Source: Fibrobacter succinogenes (GTDB taxonomy: Bacteria > Fibrobacterota > Fibrobacteria > Fibrobacterales > Fibrobacteraceae). From it: a stretch of DNA of 56,504 nt. The stretch covers positions 99,228 through 155,731 of the forward strand of contig CADCGB010000005.1 in assembly GCA_902800815.1 (NCBI GenBank). The letters run 5' to 3'. A program made the position numbers and the translations under genes. Position 1 is the stretch's first letter. Every line of letters begins with the position of its first letter. Positions 8,254 through 15,964 of the stretch are shown in pieces. The notes under the pieces were generated by a model. The model saw only the letters and a program-made list of their open reading frames with translations. It was not told the DNA's origin and made no database searches.

Positions 8254-10239
8254 CTACATCTCCGGAATGGTGATGTCGTAGCTGACCTTGTGCTTTGCTT
8301 CGTCCTGGATCTGGATGTTGATCTTTTCGCCTGCCTCGGGGAGCTTTTCTGCGAGGATGACGATTTCGCGCGGTTCGGAATCGTATTCCGCCGCGATCCA
8401 GTTCTTGCCCGACTTTACGGTGATGGCGTCCCCGTTTTCAATGCCGTTGTACTTGTAGATCAGCGGGATCTTGAGCACGGGCTGGTTTATCCCGAACGCC
8501 ATCGCGTCGGCCCAGTAGGGGAACCCGAGCGTGGGAACCTCTTCGTTCTGGATGCTTGCGATGTCGCGCAGTTCGTTCGTGGATGCGCAGCGTTTTTTGC
8601 CAGCGGTCTGCTTGCTGAAGATGAACCAGTTGCGGGTCGTTTCGCCCAGCCAGTAGAGCGGCGCGGGATTATCCGGGTTCTCGATGCACACGTCCCACTT
8701 TCCGCGGAACTGTAGCCCCTTGGGGTGGAATTCCAGGTAGTCCACGCTGTCGGTGCGGGTGCGGGTCACGGCGAGCACGCGGATTGCGGAATCGGGCCCG
8801 ACCGGGATGCCGCTAATCTTCTGGCCAACGACGATGTCGCCAATCTTTGTATTCCAGTTGATGCTGGTCTGGTGCTTGCCGAAGGGGAACACGGCGATAG
8901 TCTCGTCGACCTCGCGCCCGTTGCCGGTAGACTTCGCGTCGGCACTGTACTGGATAGCCTTCAGGTCGGGGTAGGTCTCCACGATCTTTGCAAGCAGCGT
9001 GGGCCTGTGCTTGAATACCTTGCACAGGTCTTCGGAAAGTGTTGCGTCCTTGCTGCCTAGCGCCTTGAAAGTGTATCCCGATTCGCAGCGGAACAGGTCG
9101 ACCATGGGCTTTGCGAGGAAGGTGTAGAGGGGCGATGTCTGGAACTTGGTCGTCACGAGTTGCGAGTTGCCCTTGCACTTTGGGTGCAGCGTGAACTTGT
9201 GGGTGGTGACGTGGCCTGCGAAGTCTTCCACCTCGAGGCGGTAAGAGGAAAGCGGGGCAATCCTGGAACCGATGTAGTGCCAGTCGCCGGCGGTGTCGGC
9301 TTCTTCGGCCCATAAGAGTTCGTCGCGGATGTTCACCATCTTCTTGTAGCTGAGCGTGTCGTATGTCTTGCTGAAGACCTTCTCGTCGTAGCGCCACACT
9401 TCTATGCGGCGGATGGACATCGGATTGTCCTTGGGCTCGCGGCTGTAGTCGGCAATCTTGATTGCCATGTGGAGCGGGAACTCGTTCTTGATCGGGTTGA
9501 CTGCGCAGCCCTTGCTGAACGCCTCGGCGCTGGTTGTCGCGAATTCGTTGCCCTGCCATACGGCTGCCTCGAAAATCTGCGGTGCGATGGTGTCGCTGAT
9601 GATGGTGCCTGCGCGGACGGGGTTGATGATGCGGTCGTTGTCGAGGCGCACTTCCAGGTGCAGGTGCGGGTTACCGATACCGCTGCTCCCGGCGAATGTA
9701 AGCGTGTCACCCTTCTTGTAGCGCACGTTCGGCTTGACTTTCACGTCGTTCTTCTTGGTGGCGTACTGCTTTGCCATCACCATCTCGTCGAGCTTGCCGA
9801 AACTGCTCTGGTGCGCAAACGCCCACGTCTTGCCGCTTTCGCCCTTGAAAAGCATGAGCTTGCCGTACATGAACGGGGAGACGCTCAGTTCGGTAACGGT
9901 TCCGTTCTCGGGAGCGTAGACGACCCAGCCTTCTTCCATTTGCGTGGAGAAGTCAAAACCCGCATGGTAGCGTGTGCCGCGGTTCTCGCCGAAACTCGAG
10001 GTAAGGTAGGCGTCCTTCTTGAAGGGGCTGTAGTCGGCCTTGTTCGAGAGGATGGTAAGCTTCGGACCGTCAACGGTCTTCTTCTCGGTGCCGGGAATGG
10101 GCAGGTTGTGTTCGGCGAGGCAGTCCTCGTAGGCGAACGCGTCCATGGTTTCCTCGTTGCAGGGGGACTGCTGCGCAAAGGAGAATCCGCATGCGCAACC
10201 GAGGGCTAGGGTTGCAAGTTTGTTCAAAACCGTATTCAT
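8254..10239 (-). CDS. Secreted M23-family (LytM) metallopeptidase
   Basis: The 661-residue product has a signal peptide (likely cut after SFA, about residue 22) and an M23 domain at about 75-210. Metal ligands are present: H92 and D96 in YHAGFD, H143 in FAHQ and the H-x-H pair H192/H194 in HLHLEV, so the domain should be active against peptide cross-links of peptidoglycan or a related substrate. The remaining 450 residues are unrecognised, probably beta-rich, and much longer than usual for the family. TATCTT (10247-10252, minus) ends 7 nt before the ATG with no Shine-Dalgarno, again a leaderless arrangement. Periplasmic cell-wall remodelling is the likely role. Confidence 0.85.
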   Translation of the reverse strand: MNTVLNKLATLALGCACGFSFAQQSPCNEETMDAFAYEDCLAEHNLPIPGTEKKTVDGPKLTILSNKADYSPFKKDAYLTSSFGENRGTRYHAGFDFSTQMEEGWVVYAPENGTVTELSVSPFMYGKLMLFKGESGKTWAFAHQSSFGKLDEMVMAKQYATKKNDVKVKPNVRYKKGDTLTFAGSSGIGNPHLHLEVRLDNDRIINPVRAGTIISDTIAPQIFEAAVWQGNEFATTSAEAFSKGCAVNPIKNEFPLHMAIKIADYSREPKDNPMSIRRIEVWRYDEKVFSKTYDTLSYKKMVNIRDELLWAEEADTAGDWHYIGSRIAPLSSYRLEVEDFAGHVTTHKFTLHPKCKGNSQLVTTKFQTSPLYTFLAKPMVDLFRCESGYTFKALGSKDATLSEDLCKVFKHRPTLLAKIVETYPDLKAIQYSADAKSTGNGREVDETIAVFPFGKHQTSINWNTKIGDIVVGQKISGIPVGPDSAIRVLAVTRTRTDSVDYLEFHPKGLQFRGKWDVCIENPDNPAPLYWLGETTRNWFIFSKQTAGKKRCASTNELRDIASIQNEEVPTLGFPYWADAMAFGINQPVLKIPLIYKYNGIENGDAITVKSGKNWIAAEYDSEPREIVILAEKLPEAGEKINIQIQDEAKHKVSYDITIPEM

Positions 10240-10299
10240 ATATGGAAAGATACATAAATATTACGGCGGTCCTGCCCAGCACAGGTTGGAAGGGGTATA

Positions 10300-10330
10300 A
10301 AAAAAGACCCGCTTTGTAGCGAGTCTTTTT
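10300..10330 (-). terminator. Terminator downstream of tRNA-Ala
   Basis: An imperfect hairpin (AAAAAGAC...CGCT / AGCG...GTCTTTTT) lies just past the tRNA 3' end, with A and T runs on both flanks that would allow termination in either direction. Confidence 0.6.
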
Positions 10331-10332
10331 CG

Positions 10333-10405
10333 TGGAGCTAAGGAGAGTCGAACTCCTGACCTCCTGCATGCCATGCAGGCGCTCTACCAACTGAGCTATA
10401 ACCCC
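10333..10405 (-). tRNA. tRNA-Ala (anticodon GGC)
   Basis: The 73-nt minus-strand gene folds as a cloverleaf: acceptor GGGGTTA/TAGCTCC (one G-U pair), D arm GCTC/GAGC, anticodon stem CCTGC/GCAGG around the loop ATGGCAT (anticodon GGC), and T arm AGGAG/CTCCT with loop TTCGACT. The discriminator base is A. The CCA end is not encoded and must be added enzymatically. A clear promoter lies upstream and a hairpin downstream. Confidence 0.95.
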
Positions 10406-10418
10406 GAAAGGTGAGCCA

Positions 10419-10447
10419 AATAGAGAAATTTATTTGATTCCTGTCAA
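10419..10447 (-). promoter_or_regulatory. Strong promoter of tRNA-Ala
   Basis: On the minus strand TTGACA (10442-10447), a 17-bp spacer and TCTATT (10419-10424) place the start about 7-13 nt before the mature tRNA 5' end. The same -35/-10 pair with identical spacing precedes the small ribosomal protein gene at 32386-32481. Confidence 0.75.
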
Positions 10448-10479
10448 GGGGGAATGGTGAATTTTTTTCCAAAAACAAG

Positions 10480-10506
10480 AAAAATCCCCCGTGAGGGGGA
10501 CTTTTT
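10480..10506 (-). terminator. Intrinsic terminator of the cyclophilin gene
   Basis: TCCCCC-GTGA-GGGGGA with flanking A5 and T5 runs lies 29 nt past the stop of the minus-strand cyclophilin gene. Symmetric flanks make it potentially bidirectional. Confidence 0.8.
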
Positions 10507-10534
10507 GAATGCTTAATCGTTATCTGTCAAGCAG

Positions 10535-11080
10535 TTAAGCCTTCTCGATGGTCACGGATTCGATAATCACGTCTTCGAGAGGACGGTCATTACGGCCTGT
10601 CTCGACGTTCGCGATTTCGTCGAGCACGTCGAAACCTTCGTAGAGCTGGCCGAACACGGAGTAACCGTCAGCCGGGCCGGGTCCACATTTTGCGTGGTCG
10701 AGGACGTGTACATCGTCGCCATGGACAATGAAGAACTGGCTGCCGATGGAGTTCGGCAAGGCGGTCTTTGCCCAGCTGAGCGCGCCGCGCATGTGGGTGA
10801 GGCACGGGTCGTACACGTCGCCGATCGTGGTGCCCGGGCCCTTGGCGGAGTGGCCGCCGGTGCCGTTCCTGTTGGTGAAGTCACCACCCTGGATCATGAA
10901 CCCGCTGATAATACGGTGGAAGGGGGCGCCATCGTACTTGCCCTGCTTGGCGAGTTCGATGAAGTTCGTGGCGCATTCGCCGACGCGTTCTTCGAACAGG
11001 CGGAGTTTCATCGTGCCGTGGTTGGTTTTCATGATGGCGATGGTTTCGCCTGCCTGGGGCTTGTCGAGCTGGTTAAACAT
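10535..11080 (-). CDS. Cyclophilin-type peptidyl-prolyl cis-trans isomerase
   Basis: The 181-residue cytoplasmic protein catalyses proline cis-trans isomerisation during protein folding. The cyclophilin core is intact: FHRIISGFMIQGGD carries the catalytic Arg and the conserved Gln/Gly residues, followed by GTGGHS, an MRGALSWAK strand and FFIVHG. There is no signal peptide, so it corresponds to the cytoplasmic PpiB-like class rather than a periplasmic form. AAGGAGA about 6 nt before the ATG supports the start. It stands alone between its own terminator and the divergent FISUMP lipoprotein. Confidence 0.93.
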   Translation of the reverse strand: MFNQLDKPQAGETIAIMKTNHGTMKLRLFEERVGECATNFIELAKQGKYDGAPFHRIISGFMIQGGDFTNRNGTGGHSAKGPGTTIGDVYDPCLTHMRGALSWAKTALPNSIGSQFFIVHGDDVHVLDHAKCGPGPADGYSVFGQLYEGFDVLDEIANVETGRNDRPLEDVIIESVTIEKA

Positions 11081-11194
11081 ATAAGTCTCCTTGGAGCGTT
11101 TGTTGAATTAACGGCAATAATATAGGTAATTGTTTTTGACGGGGTTCTGCCGAGGGGGCGAAAGGGCTATATTTGTGAAAAAAGAGGAGATTCT

Positions 11195-12070
11195 GTGTTA
11201 AAAAGTAAGCTTTCCCGCTGTCTGTTCGCGCTGTTTGCCGTTGCCGCTATGAACCTAGCCGCCTGTGGCGATGACGATGACTTTGTTGCAAGGCCGGGAG
11301 ACGATGAGCCATCCAGTTCGTCGGTTAAGGGCAAGTCCTCTTCGAGTGGCGCGAAGTCTAGTTCGTCGGTCGCGGAAGCGCTGTCTTCTTCGAGCCTGAA
11401 TAAGGTCGTGCCTGCCTGCAAATCGGTAAAGGATGGTTCGATGGTCGATGAACGTGATGGTCAGGAATATAGGACTGTAGATATTTGTGGTCAGGTCTGG
11501 ATGGCGGAAAACCTGAACTACAAAACCGAATATGGCTCGTACTGCTACGAAAAGAAACAGGATAACTGTGACACGTATGGGCGTCTTTACCAATGGAGTG
11601 TCATCATGGATAGTGCGGGGGTGTTTTCCGACGATGCCCTGGGTTGCGGTACGGAAGCGGAGGAATGTTCGCCGAGCTATCCTGTGCGCGGGATTTGCCC
11701 CGAAGGCTGGCACGTGCCTACCATCCATGAACTCGAAAGTTTGCTTAAGGCCGTGGGTTCCATTCGGGATGAGTCAAGGACTTGGGAATGGCTAAATGCT
11801 GGCAAGATATTGAAATCGGCCACGGAAGACTGGGTAGACGATGGCATGGGCGAGGATTCCTATGGCTTTACCGCCTTACCGGCTGGTTCCGGAGCCCGTG
11901 GATCATACTTTACGAGTCTTGGTAAATTGGCTGATATCGCGACTTCTTCGATAGATATGGACCTGGATTACCATACCTATTGCCTGAATCTTCGTGAAGA
12001 TGAAGACGATGGTATCATTATGAGTGATCTTATGAGAGAGACGCGCTCCGTTCGTTGTGTTAAGAATTGA
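11195..12070 (+). CDS. FISUMP-domain lipoprotein
   Basis: The 291-residue product starts at GTG (AGAGGAGA 5-12 nt upstream; TATATT at 11168-11173 is a likely -10). The signal peptide ends at C24 (LAAC), a serine linker follows (about 35-70), and residues about 80-290 form a FISUMP domain (TIGR02145). Hallmarks include VWMAENLNY, the paired cysteines around YCYEKKQDNC, YGRLYQWS, GICPEGWHVPT and the terminal SVRCVKN. The domain is known mainly from surface lipoproteins of Fibrobacter; its biochemical role is not established, though conserved cysteines fit an extracytoplasmic site. The stop overlaps the leader of pyrR. Confidence 0.92.
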   Translation: MLKSKLSRCLFALFAVAAMNLAACGDDDDFVARPGDDEPSSSSVKGKSSSSGAKSSSSVAEALSSSSLNKVVPACKSVKDGSMVDERDGQEYRTVDICGQVWMAENLNYKTEYGSYCYEKKQDNCDTYGRLYQWSVIMDSAGVFSDDALGCGTEAEECSPSYPVRGICPEGWHVPTIHELESLLKAVGSIRDESRTWEWLNAGKILKSATEDWVDDGMGEDSYGFTALPAGSGARGSYFTSLGKLADIATSSIDMDLDYHTYCLNLREDEDDGIIMSDLMRETRSVRCVKN

Positions 12071-12077
12071 ACCTAGC

Positions 12078-12096
12078 CCCGCCAAATAAGTGCGGG
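12078..12096 (+). other. Small GC-rich hairpin between the FISUMP gene and pyrR
   Basis: CCCGC/GCGGG with a 9-nt loop, followed only by TTTA. It could be a weak terminator. It is too small to be called a PyrR-binding attenuator: there is no competing antiterminator and no proper T-run. Confidence 0.3.
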
Positions 12097-12114
12097 TTTA
12101 CTAAATTCATGGGT

Positions 12115-12675
12115 ATGAACGACAACTGCAAACGTATTCAGGAACTGCTTTCGGCGCAGGCGATGGAATTCGCCCTCGACGAGATGGCTGCAAAGATTGC
12201 CAAGATGCACCCGTCCGCCGAAAACTTGATTGTACTTGGCATGGCTAGCCGCGGGATTCCGCTGGCAAAGAAGTTGAGCGAAAGGCTCTCCCAGAAATTC
12301 GGGCAGCAGATCGAGATGGGCTGCCTCGATGCGACATTCTACCGCGACGATTTCCACTACCGCAAGCCGAGCGCTTCCACCGAGATGCGCTTCACCGAGA
12401 TGCCCGCCTCCGTAGAAGGCAAGACGGTCATCCTCGTGGACGACGTGCTCTACACGGGCCGCTCGGTACGTGCCGCCATGCAGGCAATCCTCGACCTTGG
12501 CCGCCCTGCCGCCATCCGCCTCTGCGTGCTGGTGGACCGCGGACACCGCGAACTCCCGATTGCGCCGGATTGCGTTGGCCTTACGGTCGAGACGGCTCAG
12601 AACCAGGAAGTGCGCGTGATGATAGAACCTATCGACAATGAAAATTCAGTTTATCTCGTAGAAGTGGAGGCATAG
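12115..12675 (+). CDS. pyrR: PyrR bifunctional regulator / uracil phosphoribosyltransferase
   Basis: The 186-residue protein belongs to the type I phosphoribosyltransferase fold. The PRPP loop VILVDDVLYTGRSVRAA is textbook PyrR, as are the ASRGIPLAKKL segment and the LVDRGHRELPI segment. In other bacteria PyrR binds pyr mRNA and has uracil phosphoribosyltransferase activity; here no attenuator is visible, so the regulatory role is uncertain. Possible starts are 12109 and 12115. I chose 12115 because TAAATT (12102-12107) ends 7 nt before it, as in other leaderless genes here, and the family N-terminus fits. pyrB starts 1 nt after the stop, so the genes form an operon. Confidence 0.9.
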   Translation: MNDNCKRIQELLSAQAMEFALDEMAAKIAKMHPSAENLIVLGMASRGIPLAKKLSERLSQKFGQQIEMGCLDATFYRDDFHYRKPSASTEMRFTEMPASVEGKTVILVDDVLYTGRSVRAAMQAILDLGRPAAIRLCVLVDRGHRELPIAPDCVGLTVETAQNQEVRVMIEPIDNENSVYLVEVEA

Positions 12676-12676
12676 C

Positions 12677-13612
12677 GTGAGCGCCCTTGAGATTAAACAC
12701 CTGTTTGGACTTCGCGGGGTATCGAAGCACGATATCCGCATGATTCTTGATAATGCAAAGCAGTTCCGCGAAATCTTGGAACGCCCGGTAAAGAAGGTCC
12801 CGAGCCTGCGCGGCATGACGGTGGTGAACCTGTTCTTCGAGAACAGCACCCGCACCCGCACGAGCTTTGAGCTTGCAGAAAAGCGACTCTCCGCCGATAC
12901 GGTGAACTTCACGAGTTCGAACTCCAGCGTAAAGAAGGGCGAGACGCTCGTCGATACGCTCCGTAACATCGAGGCGATGAAGATCGATATCGTGGTCGTC
13001 CGCCACAAGGGGACAGGTGTCCCGAAGTTCCTCGCCGACAACAGCAACGCGATTATCGTGAACGCGGGCGATGGTGCGCACGAGCACCCCACGCAGGCAT
13101 TGCTCGACATGCTTACTGTGGAAGAAAAACTTGGAACCCTCGAGGGCAAGAACGTGACGATTGTGGGCGATATCCGCCACAGCCGCGTGGCCCGCAGTAA
13201 CCTGTGGGGCATGACGACGATGGGTGCGCACGTGACGCTCTGCGGACCGAGCACCCTGGTCCCCCGCAATACCGAACTGATGGACATGGTTACCTGGGAG
13301 AGCGACGTGAAGAAGGCGGTGAAGAACGCCGATGCTATCATCGCGCTGCGCCTGCAGAAGGAACGCATGGACGACGCCCTGTTGCCCAGCATGCGCGAGT
13401 ACCGCAACACCTTCGGCATCACTCATGACCTGCTGGAAAACGTGAAGGACCAGGTGCTGGTCATGCATCCGGGCCCCATCAACCGCGGGGTGGAACTTGA
13501 CAGCGAGATTGCCGATGGGGAGAACTCGGTTATCCTGAACCAGGTGACCAATGGCGTGGCCGTACGAATGGCCGTGCTTTACCTTTTGGCTGGAGGTCGT
13601 GCAAATGCGTAA
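12677..13612 (+). CDS. pyrB: Aspartate carbamoyltransferase catalytic subunit
   Basis: The 311-residue enzyme joins carbamoyl phosphate and aspartate to give carbamoyl aspartate, the first committed step of pyrimidine synthesis. The carbamoyl-phosphate site STRTRTSFE (from S57), HPTQALLD and the C-terminal MHPGPINRGVEL are intact, and length is normal. The start is GTG with GGAGG 7 nt upstream, inside the end of pyrR. No pyrI regulatory subunit is present. The gene instead overlaps a degenerate dihydroorotase (pyrC'), the arrangement known from Pseudomonas, where PyrB and inactive PyrC' form the dodecameric class A enzyme. Confidence 0.97.
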   Translation: MSALEIKHLFGLRGVSKHDIRMILDNAKQFREILERPVKKVPSLRGMTVVNLFFENSTRTRTSFELAEKRLSADTVNFTSSNSSVKKGETLVDTLRNIEAMKIDIVVVRHKGTGVPKFLADNSNAIIVNAGDGAHEHPTQALLDMLTVEEKLGTLEGKNVTIVGDIRHSRVARSNLWGMTTMGAHVTLCGPSTLVPRNTELMDMVTWESDVKKAVKNADAIIALRLQKERMDDALLPSMREYRNTFGITHDLLENVKDQVLVMHPGPINRGVELDSEIADGENSVILNQVTNGVAVRMAVLYLLAGGRANA

Positions 13613-14852
13613 TATCGTCTTGAACAACGTCCGCCCCTTTGTCGACGGAAAGATTGCTGAACCTACGAAGATTTGTCTTGTGGATGGGGCCTGGGCCTCG
13701 TCCGCACCCGAAGGAACGCCTGAATTTGACGCGAAGGGCGCCATCGCTCTCCCGGCGCTCTTCGGCCTCGGGCTCGATTTCAAGGAACCCCTGCGCGACG
13801 ACATCTACACTTTCAAGGACGGTGTGGAGGCCATGCGCCGCGGCGGTTTCTATGGCGGCCTTTACGAAAGCTGCGCGAATGCCATCGATGATTCCCTGAA
13901 GCTTGCCGCCATCCAGCAGATTAGCGCGAAGTGCGGACTCTCGTTCGCCTTCCTGGGCGCATTCAGCATGGGTTACCAGTGCAAGGACCTCGCCGAAATG
14001 GTGGAACTTTCCGAAGGTGGCGTGGTCGGCTTCGGTGACGGCAACCAGAACTGCGCACGCACGCGCTTCCTGCGCCTCGCGATGGAATACGGTTCCATGA
14101 CGGGCAAGCGCTTCTTCTTTATGCCTCTCGACGATTCGCTCCGCCACCACGGGCTCGTGCACGAGGGCTGCTACGCCGATACGCTCGGCATGAAGGGAAT
14201 CCCGCGCATCGCCGAGACGATGGAAGTGTTCCGCATCCTCGAGATGGCGCGCTTCCTGAAGGTGCCGGTACATTTCAAGCAGGTGAGCTGCGGCGAGACG
14301 CTCAAACTTATCGAACGTGCGCGCACGCAGGGCGTGGACGTGACCTGCGACGTGGATATCTACCACCTGCTCCTGGACGACAGCTGCCTGTTCGACCTCG
14401 ACTCGCACTGCAACGTGCCCATGCCGTTCCGTTCTGCAGAAGACCGCGAGGCCCTGTGGCAGGGGCTCGAGTCGGGAACCGTGAATGCGATTAGCGTGAA
14501 CCACGACCCGGTGCTCAGGCAGGACAAGGAAGTGAATTTCGAGGATGCGGTGCCGGGAGCGGTTTCGCTGGAAGTCGCGCTCCCCGCAATCTGGAAACCG
14601 CTCTGCACGCGGCTGTCCGCCGCGCGCGCGGTGGAACTCCTTTCCACCGCCCCGGCACAACTTGCCGGTATTGAACCCGCAAGGCTTAAGCAGGGTGGAC
14701 AGGCAAGCCTGGTTCTCCTTGACCCGGATGCAGAAACGGAAGTTACCTCCTCGATGTTCGCGGGCAAGACCCGCAACTGCCCGCTCCTGGGCAAGAAGTT
14801 GCCTTCCCGAATTCTCGGGACTTACATCAACGGAACCTGGACCGAGGAATAG
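13605..14852 (+). CDS. pyrC': Catalytically inactive dihydroorotase homologue (PyrC' type)
   Basis: The 415-residue protein has the dihydroorotase/amidohydrolase layout but lacks the metal centre. Where active enzymes read PG-x-x-D-x-H-x-H-x-R-E-P, this one reads PALFGLGLDFKEP (residues 50-62): the metal Asp and both histidines are replaced by G55, G57 and D59. The HVS-type histidine region reads FKQVSC, and the usual DHAPH segment reads NHDPV. It should therefore be structural. In Pseudomonas an inactive PyrC' is needed for PyrB assembly, and the gene order pyrR-pyrB-pyrC' is the same. The ATG overlaps the pyrB stop by 8 nt, with GGAGG upstream. An active PyrC must be encoded elsewhere. Confidence 0.88.
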   Translation: MRNIVLNNVRPFVDGKIAEPTKICLVDGAWASSAPEGTPEFDAKGAIALPALFGLGLDFKEPLRDDIYTFKDGVEAMRRGGFYGGLYESCANAIDDSLKLAAIQQISAKCGLSFAFLGAFSMGYQCKDLAEMVELSEGGVVGFGDGNQNCARTRFLRLAMEYGSMTGKRFFFMPLDDSLRHHGLVHEGCYADTLGMKGIPRIAETMEVFRILEMARFLKVPVHFKQVSCGETLKLIERARTQGVDVTCDVDIYHLLLDDSCLFDLDSHCNVPMPFRSAEDREALWQGLESGTVNAISVNHDPVLRQDKEVNFEDAVPGAVSLEVALPAIWKPLCTRLSAARAVELLSTAPAQLAGIEPARLKQGGQASLVLLDPDAETEVTSSMFAGKTRNCPLLGKKLPSRILGTYINGTWTEE

Positions 14853-14855
14853 CCC

Positions 14856-15875
14856 GTGATTCTGCCTGTTCAGTTGCTCTGGATCTGTTCGATCGCCCTC
14901 TTGGGACTAGTGCTCCTAGTCCTCGTAGAGATCCATCGTTCCAATGACCGTCGTGAAAACGCGGAAATGTTCGGGACGAAGGATTTCGAAAGTAAGGTGG
15001 AAGAACGCGGCCTTACGCCGAAGGAAATCCGGACAATGGAGAAACTGGTCCGTGCATCCAAGTTCGAGAACAAGGATGCGGTGATAAATTCTTCGCACCT
15101 GTTCGAGGCCGCCGTATGCGATTTTTACGATTTCCGCGATGTAGACAAGGTCCGTGACGAGACGCTTGATGCCATAACGGGACTGCGCGAAAAGTTGGCT
15201 TTCGATGCGGCGAACCCGCTCACTGTAATCGTATGCACGCGCCAGTTTAATGTGGGCAACCGTGTTGACATCCTATTAGATGGCGGGGCAAAACTCAAGC
15301 ATTCCGAAATACTTTCGCGTCGCGAAAAGTACTGGAAGGTCTCCTACGATGACAGCTTTGGCCCGGGCAAGTCCTACGTGGGCAAGGAAGTCCGCATCCG
15401 CTGGACCCGTCCTGAGGATGCGGTCTATTCTGCGTATGTGAAGGTGATGGATAGTGAACCCGGAAAGCTTGTCCTTCGCCATTCGAATGAGCTTGAAAAG
15501 CAGCAGTTACGCCGCTGGCTCCGTGAAGTTGTCAATTTCCCGGTCGAAGTCACCCTTCTCGGTGGCAACAAGATCTCGGGCGTCCTCTACGACCTGTCTG
15601 CCGGCGGTATCCTCATCGGGCTTCCGCAGGAATACCCGGGCGGTACCCACGTGCATATCCATTTCGAGCTCCCGAGTTTTGGCCCCGAAGACGTGGAAAT
15701 TGAGATTTTGCGCAGTTTAGGGCATAAAAACAGCGATTATCCGGAACTTTTCTCCATGACGGCCTCCTTTACCGGAGCCTTCGGATGGACCCAGGAACGC
15801 GTTTTGCAGTACATATTTGAGGTGAATAAGCAAAAAAAGGCAAAAGAAATGGCCCAAAATGCGCTAACTAGTTGA
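14856..15875 (+). CDS. Membrane-anchored PilZ-domain protein (probable c-di-GMP receptor)
   Basis: The 339-residue protein has one N-terminal transmembrane segment (LLWICSIALLGLVLLVLVEI, about residues 8-27), a central region of unknown type and a C-terminal PilZ domain (about 215-325). Both c-di-GMP signatures are intact: R-x3-R as RRWLR (about residue 218) and D-x-S-x-x-G as DLSAGG. The GTG start lies 3 nt after the pyrC' stop, so it is probably translated from the pyr mRNA. It also sits directly upstream of the pilMNOPQ promoter, and PilZ proteins often control pili or surface motility. Binding of c-di-GMP is predicted, not shown. Confidence 0.88.
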   Translation: MILPVQLLWICSIALLGLVLLVLVEIHRSNDRRENAEMFGTKDFESKVEERGLTPKEIRTMEKLVRASKFENKDAVINSSHLFEAAVCDFYDFRDVDKVRDETLDAITGLREKLAFDAANPLTVIVCTRQFNVGNRVDILLDGGAKLKHSEILSRREKYWKVSYDDSFGPGKSYVGKEVRIRWTRPEDAVYSAYVKVMDSEPGKLVLRHSNELEKQQLRRWLREVVNFPVEVTLLGGNKISGVLYDLSAGGILIGLPQEYPGGTHVHIHFELPSFGPEDVEIEILRSLGHKNSDYPELFSMTASFTGAFGWTQERVLQYIFEVNKQKKAKEMAQNALTS

Positions 15876-15903
15876 TTTTTAATGACTTAGGTGCATTTTC
15901 CGC

Positions 15904-15932
15904 TTGACATTTTGCTTTTATAAAGGTAGAAT
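15904..15932 (+). promoter_or_regulatory. Promoter of the pilMNOPQ operon
   Basis: Consensus TTGACA (15904-15909), a 17-bp spacer and TAGAAT (15927-15932). GGAG (15955-15958) then precedes the TTG start of pilM. Confidence 0.72.
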
Positions 15933-15964
15933 TAGGGTAGTATTGTTTCCGATCGGAGTTTACT

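Noticed and set aside
12078..12114. PyrR-responsive attenuator before pyrR
   Set aside because: Only a 5-bp hairpin and a short T run are present; no anti-terminator or binding-loop pattern can be drawn.
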